From assembly GCF_001742745.1 (NCBI RefSeq), contig NZ_MJAK01000009.1, positions 52,796-116,795 on the forward strand: a stretch of DNA of 64,000 nucleotides, in the 5' to 3' direction. This DNA comes from Curtobacterium sp. ER1/6. Its GTDB lineage: Bacteria > Actinomycetota > Actinomycetes > Actinomycetales > Microbacteriaceae. This document shows positions 17,253 through 25,691 of the stretch, in pieces. A program made the translations under genes and the position numbers. Each line of letters starts with the position of its first letter. Position 1 is the stretch's first letter. The notes beneath the pieces are model-generated. The model had not been told where the DNA came from. It did not search any database and saw only the letters and a program-made list of their open reading frames with translations.

Positions 17253-18210
17253 CGATCTCTCGCTTGGCGGCGGCGCGTTCGACGAGCTGCCGGATGACCG
17301 CGATCGCGACGATCACGATGAACAGGAGCACCGATGCGGCGGACGCCGCACCGAGGCGGTTGTCGGTGAAGCCGACGCCGGTGATGAGCTGGAGCGAGAC
17401 CTGGGTCGAGATGCCCGGGCCGCCGTTCGTCATCAGGTAGACCTGGTCGAAGATCTTCAGGCTGGCGATGATCTGCAGCAGGATGACCAGCGTCGTCGTG
17501 CGGCCGAGCAGCGGGAGCGTGATCGACTTGATCTGCTGCCAGTTCGACGCGCCGTCGACCGCGGCGGCCTCGTAGAGCTCGCGGGGGATCTCCTGCAGGC
17601 CGGCCAGGTACAGCACGAAGTTGAACCCGAGGGTCCACCAGACGGTGGCGATCGCGACGCCGATCATGGCGGTGTTCGGGCTGGAGAGCATGCCCGAGCC
17701 GGGCGTCATGCCGAGCGCGGTCTGCAGGCTCGCCCAGAGGCCGGTCGCCGGCGTGAAGATGAACACCCAGATGAGCGAGATCGTGGCCGACGGCAGGATG
17801 AACGGCAGGAAGAACGCCAGGCGGAAGAACCACTGTCCGCGGTTCATCCGGTTCGTCAGCACGGCGAACACGAACGCCAGGATCACCAGCGGCGGGGTCG
17901 TGTACAGCGTGAACTGCAGCGTGTGCCAGAGCGACGACCAGAAGTCGCTGCGCCCGAGCATCTCGGCGTAGTTCGCGAAGCCGGCGAAGGTGCCGAGTCC
18001 GGTGCGGACGGTCGAGGTGTTGAAGAAGCTCGTGATGAGCATCCACACCGTCGGGCCGAGCAGGAAGGCCGCGTAGAACAGGCCGAACGGGGCGAGGAAC
18101 AGCCACCCGGTGCGGCCCTGTCCGCGGTTCGTCGAGTTCACGCGGGGACGCGCGCGCCGGGTGACGATCGCGGCGTCCGTGGGTCGGGTGAGAACTGGTG
18201 CAGCGGTCAC
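17245..18210 (-). CDS. Sugar ABC transporter permease, AraP/MalF type
   Basis: This permease of 321 residues has a short basic cytosolic N-terminus, then six helices starting at GWLFLAPFGLFYAAFLLG. The EAA loop is ELYEAAAVDGASNWQQIKSITLP. It is the second gene of the importer operon, about 45 bases after the binding-protein gene, and its stop overlaps the third gene. It forms the heterodimeric channel with the 16326-17252 product. Confidence 0.88.
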   Translation of the reverse strand: MTAAPVLTRPTDAAIVTRRARPRVNSTNRGQGRTGWLFLAPFGLFYAAFLLGPTVWMLITSFFNTSTVRTGLGTFAGFANYAEMLGRSDFWSSLWHTLQFTLYTTPPLVILAFVFAVLTNRMNRGQWFFRLAFFLPFILPSATISLIWVFIFTPATGLWASLQTALGMTPGSGMLSSPNTAMIGVAIATVWWTLGFNFVLYLAGLQEIPRELYEAAAVDGASNWQQIKSITLPLLGRTTTLVILLQIIASLKIFDQVYLMTNGGPGISTQVSLQLITGVGFTDNRLGAASAASVLLFIVIVAIAVIRQLVERAAAKREIGA

Positions 18211-18255
18211 GTCATCGTGCCTCTCGTGCGGGGTCCACGTGGAGCGAGCGCGCGA

Positions 18256-19626
18256 TCACAGCGGGCTCGGGGTGTTCAGGTAGGTGGCGAGCTGGCCCTT
18301 GATGGCCGAGAGCGCCTGCGCGGGGGAGCTGCTGCCCTGCTGGACGAGGGCGAGCTGGGCGCCGACGATGCCCTCGAACGTCGACCCGGATCCGCCGTAC
18401 CAGGCGGGGTCGTCGAAGACCGCGGTCTCGGCGGCTGCGGCGTAGTTGGACTGCGGCTTCAGGTCCTTGTACGCGGCGCTGTCGAAGGTCGGCATGTACG
18501 CGGGGACGTGTCCGCCCTCGGCCCAGGTCAGGCTCTGCTCGAGCATCTGCTTGATGAAGAGCATGTGCGCCTTGCGCTGCTCGGGCGTCCGGTCCTTCTT
18601 CGGCAGGATGAACGTGTGCGAGTCGGCCTGGGTGGCGGGCTTGTCGAAGAGCTGGGGGATCGGCACCATGCCGAACTTCAGGCCCTTGATCGACTGCGCG
18701 GTGCTGATCTCCCACTCGCCCTGCATGAAGAACCCGGCCTTGCCGTCGAACATGAGCGACTGGGCGGTCGCGTAGTCGAGCGCCTTGTTCAGCCAGCCGT
18801 TCCCCACCCACTTCTGGGTCATGTCGGTGACCTTGTTGTACGCGTCCTCGTTGACGGTGAGCTTCGCCCCGCCGTCGCTGATGAACGGCGTCGCGCCCTC
18901 GATCTGGTTGTACATCGTCCAGAAGAAGCGCCACGGCGTTGCGGTCTCCGGCACGACGTTCGCCACGTTCAGCGCGGTACCGCCGGTCACCTTCGCGACG
19001 GCGGCCATCGCGGCCTCGAAGTTCTCCAGCCCGTTCAGGTCCTTGAGCTTGCCGTCACCGTCGATCAGGCCCGCCTTCTGGCAGACGTCGACGTTGTAGA
19101 AGAGCACGAACGGGTGCGTGTCGAGCGGGATGCAGATGTTCTTGCCGTCGGTCTTCTGCGCGGTCCACGCCTTCTGGTTGAAGTCGCTGGCGCTCAGGCC
19201 GACGCTCGCCAGGTCGTCCTCGGTGATCGGGTCGAGCAGGTCGCCGTCCCACAGCGGCTTGGCGCGGGTGAGGTGGGCGATCGCGACGTCCGGCGGCTTG
19301 TTCCCGACGGTGGCCAGTGTGACCTTCGAGTAGTACGGGTTGCCCCACGCGAAGGTCGTCGCCTGCAGGGACGAGGAACCACCGTGCTGCTTCGCGTACC
19401 CGGCCTCCATCGACTGCATGCGGAGGCCGTCGCCACCGCCGAACAGGTTCCAGAAGACGAGCGTCTCCGGGTTCAGCGGGGCTCCGGCGATGCCGGCGGC
19501 GATCGGGCTGGAACACGCGGCGAGCGGCAGGACCGCGGCACCGGCGGCTGCGCCGGCGAGCAGGGTCCGTCGGGTGAACGCGCTGCCGCGGGACTGCGGG
19601 GTGGGTACAACGGATCGGATCGGCAT
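18256..19626 (-). CDS. Sugar-binding lipoprotein of ABC transporter (AraN-like)
   Basis: This extracellular solute-binding protein family 1 member (456 residues) has a Tat-like signal, FTRRTLLAGAAAGAAVLPLAAC, whose last Cys would be lipidated. LVFWNLFGGGDGLRM and KNICIPLDTHPFVLFYNVDV are typical of oligosaccharide binders. The ATG at 19626 follows a GGAG site; an in-frame ATG upstream at 19665 would overlap the promoter area. The operator palindrome at 19672-19683 lies 46 bases upstream. Divergent from the GH51 arabinofuranosidase, it most likely captures arabinose-containing oligosaccharides. Confidence 0.88.
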   Translation of the reverse strand: MPIRSVVPTPQSRGSAFTRRTLLAGAAAGAAVLPLAACSSPIAAGIAGAPLNPETLVFWNLFGGGDGLRMQSMEAGYAKQHGGSSSLQATTFAWGNPYYSKVTLATVGNKPPDVAIAHLTRAKPLWDGDLLDPITEDDLASVGLSASDFNQKAWTAQKTDGKNICIPLDTHPFVLFYNVDVCQKAGLIDGDGKLKDLNGLENFEAAMAAVAKVTGGTALNVANVVPETATPWRFFWTMYNQIEGATPFISDGGAKLTVNEDAYNKVTDMTQKWVGNGWLNKALDYATAQSLMFDGKAGFFMQGEWEISTAQSIKGLKFGMVPIPQLFDKPATQADSHTFILPKKDRTPEQRKAHMLFIKQMLEQSLTWAEGGHVPAYMPTFDSAAYKDLKPQSNYAAAAETAVFDDPAWYGGSGSTFEGIVGAQLALVQQGSSSPAQALSAIKGQLATYLNTPSPL

Positions 19627-19671
19627 GGCATCACTCCATCGGGACGGGCCGAGCGGAGCGGTCATTGCTCC

Positions 19672-19683
19672 GTGAGCGCTCAC
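19672..19683. promoter_or_regulatory. LacI-type operator GTGAGCGCTCAC, site 1
   Basis: A perfect palindrome centred on CG, 46 bases upstream of the AraN-like gene's ATG. It is identical to sites at 19788, 42469, 47503 and 47525, and to the core of the symmetric lac operator. Confidence 0.85.
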
Positions 19684-19787
19684 AGTAGCGCCGGACCCGG
19701 GGGTCCGCCACCCCTTTCGTGAACGTCACGGCCGGGCTGCGTCCCGGCTTCCGCGCACGGTGGAAACCCGCTAGCGTTCAGGGAGAC

Positions 19788-19799
19788 GTGAGCGCTCAC
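19788..19799. promoter_or_regulatory. LacI-type operator GTGAGCGCTCAC, site 2
   Basis: The same palindrome, 55 bases upstream of the arabinofuranosidase ATG and just downstream of a TAGCGT -10-like hexamer (about 19773-19778), where a bound repressor would block transcription. The centre-to-centre distance to site 1 is 116 bases, compatible with looping. Confidence 0.85.
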
Positions 19800-19854
19800 T
19801 TTCGTACCGGGCCGATCATGTCCGCACGAGCCCCCAGCAGATCAAAGGAGATCC

Positions 19855-21357
19855 ATGCCTCGCACACACCTCGTCCTCGACAGCGCGTTCACCGTGGGGC
19901 CGGTGCGACGTCGGCTCTTCGGCGGCTTCGTCGAGCACCTCGGCCGCCACGTCTACGACGGCATCCACGAGCCGGCCCACGAGACCGCCGACGAGCACGG
20001 CTTCCGGAAGGACGTCGTCGAGCTCGTCAAGGAGCTGGGCGTCTCCGCGATCCGCTACCCGGGCGGCAACTTCGTCTCCGGCTACAAGTGGGAGGACGGC
20101 GTCGGCCCCGTCGAGCAGCGTCCGCGCCGTCTCGACCTGGCCTGGCACTCCACCGAGACCAACGAGGTCGGCCTGCACGAGTTCCAGCACTGGCTCGACG
20201 CGGTCGGCTCCGAGATGATGCTCGCCGTCAACCTCGGCACCCGTGGCACGCAGGAGGCCATCGAGCTCCTCGAGTACGCGAACATCGACGCCGGCACCGC
20301 CCTGAGCGAGTACCGCCGTTCGAACGGCCGCCAGGAGCCCTTCGCCATCCAGATGTGGTGCCTCGGCAACGAGATGGACGGCCCGTGGCAGCTCGGCCAC
20401 AAGAACGCCGAGGACTACGGCAAGCTCGCGGCGATGACCGCCAAGGCGATGCGGCAGATCCAGCCCGACCTCGAGCTCGTGGCCTGCGGGTCCTCCGGGG
20501 CGTCGATGCCGACGTTCGGCGAGTGGGAGCGGACCGTCCTCGAGCACACCTACGACGACGTGGACTACATCTCCGCGCACGCCTACTACGAGGAGGGCGA
20601 CGACCTGACGTCGTTCCTCGCCTCCGGCGTCAACATGGACCACTTCATCAAGACGGTCACGACGGCGGCCGACCACGTGCAGGCGCAAAAGAAGTCGGAC
20701 AAGCGCATCGACATCTCCTTCGACGAGTGGAACGTCTGGTCGATCAGCAAGTGGGAGGAGCAGCAGAAGACCTTCGAGCTGCAGGACTGGCCGGTCGCGC
20801 CGCGTCTGCTCGAGGACGTCTACACCGTCGCCGACGCGGTCGTCGTCGGTGGCCTGCTCATCTCGCTGCTCCGGCACGCGGACCGCGTGGCCTCCGCCAG
20901 CATCGCGCAGCTCGTCAACGTCATCGGCCCGATCATGACCGAGCCCGGTGGTCCGGCGTGGCGCCAGACCACGTTCTTCCCGTTCTCGCTGACGTCGCGC
21001 CTGGCGAACGGCACGTCGCTGCAGGTCAAGGCCTCGGGCGACACCGTCGACGGCGGCAAGCACGGCGAGGTCCCGGTGGTCGACTCGGCCGCCACCGTCG
21101 AGGACGGCAAGGCGGCGGTGTTCCTCGTGAACCGCCACCAGACCGAGACGACCTCCGTCACGATCGACCTCGCCGGCCTGCAGGTCGACGGCGACGTCCG
21201 TGCCGAGGGCATCTGGGACGACGACCTCCACGCGGTCAACGACCTCGGGAACCGCGAGCGGGTGGCGCTCAGGACGAACGAGACCGTCCGCCGCGAGGGC
21301 GACACGATCACCATCGAGCTGCCGCCGGTCTCCTGGACCGCGGTGTCGATCGGCTGA
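19855..21357 (+). CDS. abfA: Alpha-N-arabinofuranosidase, GH51
   Basis: It removes terminal alpha-L-arabinofuranosyl residues from arabinan and arabinoxylan oligosaccharides, retaining configuration. The 500-residue protein has no signal peptide and acts in the cytosol on imported oligosaccharides. The acid/base is E173 in WCLGNEMDGPW and the nucleophile E291 in SFDEWNVW. The RLFGGFVEHLGRHVYDGIHEP start and the C-terminal beta domain are typical. ATG 19855 has a good AAAGGAG site. It is divergent from the AraNPQ-like importer and shares two LacI operators with it; its product L-arabinose would feed araBDA at 47.5 kb. Confidence 0.95.
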   Translation: MPRTHLVLDSAFTVGPVRRRLFGGFVEHLGRHVYDGIHEPAHETADEHGFRKDVVELVKELGVSAIRYPGGNFVSGYKWEDGVGPVEQRPRRLDLAWHSTETNEVGLHEFQHWLDAVGSEMMLAVNLGTRGTQEAIELLEYANIDAGTALSEYRRSNGRQEPFAIQMWCLGNEMDGPWQLGHKNAEDYGKLAAMTAKAMRQIQPDLELVACGSSGASMPTFGEWERTVLEHTYDDVDYISAHAYYEEGDDLTSFLASGVNMDHFIKTVTTAADHVQAQKKSDKRIDISFDEWNVWSISKWEEQQKTFELQDWPVAPRLLEDVYTVADAVVVGGLLISLLRHADRVASASIAQLVNVIGPIMTEPGGPAWRQTTFFPFSLTSRLANGTSLQVKASGDTVDGGKHGEVPVVDSAATVEDGKAAVFLVNRHQTETTSVTIDLAGLQVDGDVRAEGIWDDDLHAVNDLGNRERVALRTNETVRREGDTITIELPPVSWTAVSIG

Positions 21358-21428
21358 ACCGACCGCCGACCACGGTCGGCGTGCAGACGCCTCGGCGCGC
21401 GCTCCGGTGAGCGTCAAGTGAGCACGGA

Positions 21429-21460
21429 GGGCGTCGGTCCGCGCGAGCGGACCGGCGCCC
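21429..21460 (+). terminator. Hairpin after the arabinofuranosidase gene
   Basis: Fourteen-base arms with one mismatch (21429-21442 and 21447-21460) close a 4-base loop about 70 bases after the stop. A second, family-type hairpin follows at 21529. Confidence 0.6.
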
Positions 21461-21528
21461 TTCGCTCGTGCCCGGCCGGCGGACGGCTGCCCGACCGTGG
21501 ACGGTCCGGGCCGACGGTGCGGACGCGT

Positions 21529-21572
21529 CGGACGGGAGGCGCGGTGCGGGGCCGCCACGCGCCTCCCGTCCG
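21529..21572. terminator. Bidirectional hairpin, GACGGGAGGCGCGG family
   Basis: CGGACGGGAGGCGCG (21529-21543) pairs with CGCGCCTCCCGTCCG (21558-21572). It lies nine bases from the stop of the minus-strand GNAT gene. Confidence 0.75.
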
Positions 21573-21580
21573 CCTCGGCG

Positions 21581-22036
21581 TCAGACCGCCGACGGGCGCA
21601 TGTCGTAGGTGACCCACGGCGTCGCGGCGGCGACGCGGTCGTAGACCGCACGCGCCGTGGTGTTGTCCTCGGCGGTGATCCAGCGGACGACGCTCGCGCC
21701 CTCGGCGGCAGCGACCGCCGCGGCCTCGTGCAGGAGGGCCGTCGCGACACCCTGGTGGCGCGCTGTCGGCGCGGTGAAGAGGTCGTCGAGGTACAGCCCG
21801 GTGGTCGCCGACGACGGTCGGGCGAACCGTCGGAGGTCGGCGAGCCCGAGGAGCCGACCGTCGGCGTCCTCGGCGACCAGGCCGAGCAGGCCGTGCTCGC
21901 GTCCGGAGACCCACTGCCACGTGGTGCGGACCGCGGCGGGGTCGTCCGGCAGCCGGTAGAACGCGCGGTAGCCGGCGTAGAGCGCGCACCATTGCGGTTC
22001 GTCGCGGGCGGTCACGGGACGGACGAGGACGGTCAC
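21581..22036 (-). CDS. GNAT family N-acetyltransferase
   Basis: This is a 151-residue single-domain acetyltransferase using acetyl-CoA. Motif A reads LYLDDLFTAPTARHQGVATALLHEAAAVA, where the R/Q-x-x-G-x-A loop binds CoA, and motif B contains ITAEDNTTARAVYDRV. The start is GTG 22036, which gives the family N-terminus VTVLVRPVTARDEPQW. The substrate is unknown. It stands alone, with a hairpin downstream and a putative divergent small gene upstream. Confidence 0.85.
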   Translation of the reverse strand: MTVLVRPVTARDEPQWCALYAGYRAFYRLPDDPAAVRTTWQWVSGREHGLLGLVAEDADGRLLGLADLRRFARPSSATTGLYLDDLFTAPTARHQGVATALLHEAAAVAAAEGASVVRWITAEDNTTARAVYDRVAAATPWVTYDMRPSAV

Positions 22037-22120
22037 GACCCGATCGTAGGGCCACCCTCCCGGTGTCCGGTCTCCGCACTCGCCGTGTGACGGCGACGGG
22101 TGCTGCCTACAGTGCTGCGC

Positions 22121-22300
22121 ATGACCGGGACGAGCGATGCGGACGGGGCGGTCGGTGCGGGCGCGCTGGGCGGGTTCGTCGACGACTTCCTCGCGTCGAT
22201 GGACGGTTGGCCGGCGGTGGACACCCGGCGGATGGCGGACGACCGCGACCGCGGGGACGCACCCGCCGGGACGGAGCGGGCGCGCGACCACAGCGGCTGA
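22121..22300 (+). CDS. Possible leaderless small protein (59 aa)
   Basis: I do not recognise it. The product would be acidic and Gly/Asp/Ala-rich (MTGTSDADGAVGAGALGG start). The support is a promoter-like TGTGAC, a 16-base spacer and TACAGT (22108-22113) whose expected start of transcription coincides with the ATG, the same geometry as several firmer genes here. It could be a GC-rich chance frame. Confidence 0.25.
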   Translation: MTGTSDADGAVGAGALGGFVDDFLASMDGWPAVDTRRMADDRDRGDAPAGTERARDHSG

Positions 22301-22332
22301 CGCGGCGTCCGGGGGTGCAGCGGCGCAGCGGC

Positions 22333-23361
22333 TCAGCGTCGGAGCGTCTGGCGCGGGTACTCACCGTGCTGGCGCAGGTACTCGCCCGAGAAGCGCCCGA
22401 GGTGTGAGAACCCCCAGCGCCGCGCGATCTCCTGCACGCTGGCGTTCGACGGGTCACCACGTTGGAGCTCGAGGCGGACGCACTCCAGTCGCACCCGACG
22501 GAGGTACGCCATCGGCGTCGTGCCGAGGTCCCGCTGGAACGACTCCTGCACGGCACGGATGCTCAGGCCGGCCGCCTGCGCGATCTCCGAGACGGTGAGC
22601 GGCTGGTCGAGGTGCTCGTGCACGAACTCGACGGCGGCACGGAGCCGCGCCCGGCGCGGCAGCAGCACCACCGCCGGGAGCTCGGGTGCCGCCGGCGGGT
22701 AGAGGTCGAGGAAGGCCGCGGCCGCGTCTCGAGTGAGGGTGTGCCAGAGGAGCGTCCCGACGCCGTTCCGGAGCTCGCGGGCGAGGAGCGTCATCTGGTT
22801 CCGCCACCTCGCCACGGCCGCCGGGTCCAGCGTGCGGAGGTGGTCGAACTGCAGGCTGCCGACGGCGCCGGTCCGGTGGCGCTCGGCGGCGACGTCGTCG
22901 ACGAGCTCGCGGGAGAGGTGCACGAGCCGTTGGTCGTAGTCCTGGTACTCGAAGACGAACTCGCGGTCGGTGGGGAACAGCATCGGGACGCCGATCTGCA
23001 TCGGGACCCGGTCACGCCGGACGTCCGGCACGCCGGTGCCCTCGGTCAGCCACTGCACGATGTAGTCGTCGGTGCACGGGATCGCACCGCGGATGTACCC
23101 GGTGATGCGGGACCGACGCAGCGTCACCGCGGCGTCGCCGACGGCGGTGTACCGGTAGGTGAACGGCTGGTCGGTCGCGTGCGCCGCCCAGCCGTGACCG
23201 TCGTAGAGGCCGCCGACCTCGTCGATGACAGCGTCCGGGTGGTCCCCGGACGCCTCCAGCCGGACGGCGTGCCGGCCGGTGGTGGGACCGTCCTGGTCGG
23301 ACCGTCCGGTCCCCGGGCTCGCGGGACGGGACACCGGTGGGTGCGATGCGGTGGTCGTCAT
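22333..23361 (-). CDS. AraC-family transcriptional regulator
   Basis: This is a 342-residue activator with a large N-terminal AraC-binding-like domain (about 30-220; PFTYRYTAVGDAAVTLRRSRITG start) and a C-terminal double helix-turn-helix: LTVSEIAQAAGLSIRAVQESF and ASVQEIARRWGFSHLGRFSGEY. This layout resembles AraC_binding_2 regulators of catabolic genes. ATG 23361 begins the conserved protein after a 400-base upstream region. Its target is not evident: neighbours are a GAF-ANTAR protein and unrelated enzymes. The regulator itself does not look like an arabinose AraC. Confidence 0.85.
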   Translation of the reverse strand: MTTTASHPPVSRPASPGTGRSDQDGPTTGRHAVRLEASGDHPDAVIDEVGGLYDGHGWAAHATDQPFTYRYTAVGDAAVTLRRSRITGYIRGAIPCTDDYIVQWLTEGTGVPDVRRDRVPMQIGVPMLFPTDREFVFEYQDYDQRLVHLSRELVDDVAAERHRTGAVGSLQFDHLRTLDPAAVARWRNQMTLLARELRNGVGTLLWHTLTRDAAAAFLDLYPPAAPELPAVVLLPRRARLRAAVEFVHEHLDQPLTVSEIAQAAGLSIRAVQESFQRDLGTTPMAYLRRVRLECVRLELQRGDPSNASVQEIARRWGFSHLGRFSGEYLRQHGEYPRQTLRR

Positions 23362-23775
23362 GAGGACCCCGGGAAGGAGTCGGCGGACGTCGGGTCGGGC
23401 CGGACGGCCGGCGAGGACGTGGTGCGGAGCACCCGGTGGTGACCGAGTGTCCGGGTACCTGTGTCGTGCATCATCTGGACCACCCTGAACGGTTCCGAGG
23501 ACGTGTTCTGACGTTCCGCTGCCGGGGTCTGGGGCTGCTGCCGTCACGGTAGGGCAGGCGGGCGGACGTGACAACAGCCCGGACCCGCCGACCATCCGAT
23601 CTGCGCGGACGACGAGCCGGAACCGGACCTTGCGGACGAACTGCCGGTCGCGGTCGGGCGGTGCGCTCCCCGGACGAGCAGAGTGTGCTGCAGTCGTCCG
23701 TGACGATCGTCGGCAGACGACTCCACGCGGAGCTCGACCGGGCACGCACCCGCGGACGCACCGGGAAGGAGCCCC
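23362..23775. other. Non-coding region between AraC and GAF-ANTAR genes
   Basis: About 410 bases separating divergent regulators. I can support no gene in it; it should contain both promoters. Apart from the AAGGAG ribosome site at its right end, I found no clear palindrome or hairpin. Confidence 0.5.
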
Positions 23776-24516
23776 GTGACCGAGACCCGTGAGCGTCGGC
23801 TCGTCGAGGCGTTCCTCGCCGCGACCGGCAGGGTCGTCGGCGACTACGACGTGGTGGAGATGCTGCAGACCCTCGTCGACGACGTCGCCGGGATCTTCGC
23901 CGTCGACGCGGTCGGGATCCTGCTCGCCGACCCGCGGCGGCGGCTCGAGGTCGCGGCGTCGACGAGCGAGGCGAGCGCGTTCCTCGGGCTCCTCCAGCTC
24001 GAGGCCGGCGAGGGGCCCTGCATCGAGTCGTACGAGACGGGCCGCACGGTGTCGGTAGCGGACCGGCAGGAGATGCGGCGTCTCTGGACGCACTTCGCGG
24101 AGGAGTCCGAACGCGCCGGGTTCGCCTCGGTCCACTCGATCCCGTTGCGGAGCCACACGGCCGTCCTGGGGTCGATGAACCTGTTCCGGCGGGCGCCGGG
24201 CCGGTTGGACGACCGGGACGCGATGGCGGCGCGGGCGCTCACCGACGTGGCGTCGATCAGCATCCTGCAGCAGCGCAGCGCGGACCAGGCCGCTCGCACC
24301 CGGGACCAGCTGCAGCGCGCGTTGGACAGCCGGATCGTGATCGAGCAGGCGAAGGGGTTCCTCGCCCACACCCACCAGGTGGACCCCGACGAGGCGTTCA
24401 CGATGTTGCGGGGGCACGCCCGCTCGGCGGGACTGCCGCTGCGGGAGGTGGCGCTGGCCGTCGTCGAGCGCCGACTCGCCATCCCGGGGCCGGCACCGGC
24501 GGACGCTGGGCGGTGA
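23776..24516 (+). CDS. GAF and ANTAR domain protein
   Basis: This is a 246-residue cytosolic sensor. A GAF domain (about 20-165) includes GILLADPRRRLEVAASTSE and EGPCIESYETGRTVSVAD. A C-terminal ANTAR domain (about 180-235) includes ALDSRIVIEQAKGFLAHTHQVDPDEAFTML cut at EQAKGFLA; ANTAR modules bind paired hairpins in mRNA and prevent termination. The GTG start at 23776 has an AAGGAG site. Such proteins are frequent in Actinobacteria, where their RNA targets are mostly unknown. Its ligand and target are not visible from context. Confidence 0.88.
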   Translation: MTETRERRLVEAFLAATGRVVGDYDVVEMLQTLVDDVAGIFAVDAVGILLADPRRRLEVAASTSEASAFLGLLQLEAGEGPCIESYETGRTVSVADRQEMRRLWTHFAEESERAGFASVHSIPLRSHTAVLGSMNLFRRAPGRLDDRDAMAARALTDVASISILQQRSADQAARTRDQLQRALDSRIVIEQAKGFLAHTHQVDPDEAFTMLRGHARSAGLPLREVALAVVERRLAIPGPAPADAGR

Positions 24517-24525
24517 TCCGAACGG

Positions 24526-25596
24526 TCAGGACGGGTGGTCCGCGGTGCGAGCCCGCTCCTTGATCGCGTCGATGACGGTGGTCTTCGCGTCGGCGTAGGC
24601 GTTCGAGTCGTCCCACGACCGGGTCATGAGCCCGCGCTTGACGTCCTCGTAGCGCTGCCGGTCGGCGGCGTCGTGCCGCAGGTGGTCGCGGAGCAGCAGG
24701 TAGTCGTCGACCTCGCGGGCGCCGTGCTCGTACACGTGGACGTGCGCGTCGCGCTCGGGCGTCCGGACGAGACGGTGCCCGGGCTCCCGGACGCGCAGGA
24801 CGTAGCCGGCGGCGAGCAGCGGTTCGAGGTACGCGGCTTCGTCGGTCACGTCGGGGACCGAGACCGCGACGTCGACGATCGGCTTCGCCGCCAGGCCGGG
24901 GACCGAGGTCGACCCGATGTGCTCGATCGTGACGTGCAGTCCGGGGAGCGCGGTGGCGATGCGCGCCCGGTGCTCCACGAAGCGGGTCGCCCACGCCGGG
25001 TCGTGGTCGTGCAGGCCGACGCGCAGGGGCTCCGGCCCGCCGACGATGTCGACGTCGACGACGTCCGCGGCCGCGTGTGCACCGGTGCGGATCCAGTGGT
25101 GCAGCAGGCGGTGGCCCTCGTCGTCGACCACGGTCCGCTCGTACCGGCCGCCGTTGTGCTCGATGACGCGTCCGGACGCCGGGTTCGTCGCGTCGTGCGT
25201 GAGCATCACCTCGGGCATGCCGCGCTGGGCCGCCAGGCGGACCGTCCCGCCGAGCGCCGCGGACGCCAGGCCCCGACCGCGTGCCGACGGCCGGACGCCG
25301 TACCCGACGTGGCCGCCGTACTCGCGGAGCCGGTCGTCCAGCTCGTGCCGGAGGGCGATGCTGCCGAGGTACTCGTCGCCGTCGACCATCCACCGGTAGG
25401 TGCAGGTGACGTGGGCCGGCGAGGCCGGGACGGTCTCCTCCGCGAGGAGCTGGTCGACCCACCGCTCGAAGCCCGCCCGGTCGGTGAGGGCTGCGGCGTC
25501 ACGGATGCCGGCACCGTCCTGGTGGGCGCCGTCCCACTCGCGGAGGGACCGGACGAAGGACGGGAAGTACCGGGGAGACGGCGCGACGAGTTCCAC
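24526..25596 (-). CDS. GNAT acetyltransferase - GrpB (UPF0157) fusion protein
   Basis: This is a two-domain protein of 356 residues. Residues 1-165 form a GNAT fold with HVGYGVRPSARGRGLASAALGGTV as the acetyl-CoA loop and an NPASGRVIEHNGG C-terminal motif. After a short linker, residues 185-350 form a GrpB/UPF0157 domain, a nucleotidyltransferase-like fold marked by VTIEHIGSTSVPGLAAKP and VDVAVSV. Each half is full length, and the reading frame is continuous. No function is established for GrpB-family proteins; the fusion hints that both act on the same substrate. It ends close to the GAF-ANTAR gene in convergent orientation. Confidence 0.82.
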   Translation of the reverse strand: MELVAPSPRYFPSFVRSLREWDGAHQDGAGIRDAAALTDRAGFERWVDQLLAEETVPASPAHVTCTYRWMVDGDEYLGSIALRHELDDRLREYGGHVGYGVRPSARGRGLASAALGGTVRLAAQRGMPEVMLTHDATNPASGRVIEHNGGRYERTVVDDEGHRLLHHWIRTGAHAAADVVDVDIVGGPEPLRVGLHDHDPAWATRFVEHRARIATALPGLHVTIEHIGSTSVPGLAAKPIVDVAVSVPDVTDEAAYLEPLLAAGYVLRVREPGHRLVRTPERDAHVHVYEHGAREVDDYLLLRDHLRHDAADRQRYEDVKRGLMTRSWDDSNAYADAKTTVIDAIKERARTADHPS

Positions 25597-25610
25597 CCGG
25601 CGAGCCTAGG

Positions 25611-25656
25611 ACGGACCGGAGGCGCGTGGCAGGGCCGCCACGCGCCTCCCGTCCGT
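25611..25656. terminator. Hairpin, GACGGGAGGCGCGG family
   Basis: Twenty-base arms with one mismatch (25611-25630 and 25637-25656). It lies upstream of the GNAT-GrpB gene and downstream of the hydroxyacyl-CoA dehydrogenase gene, both on the minus strand, so it would terminate the latter. Confidence 0.72.
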
Positions 25657-25691
25657 CTCGGCGCGATCGCGCCCCGAGGGCGGGTCCGTCG

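Noticed and set aside
23568..23792. Short plus-strand frame before the GAF-ANTAR gene
   Set aside because: No ribosome site or family resemblance, and it overlaps the start of a well-supported gene in another frame.
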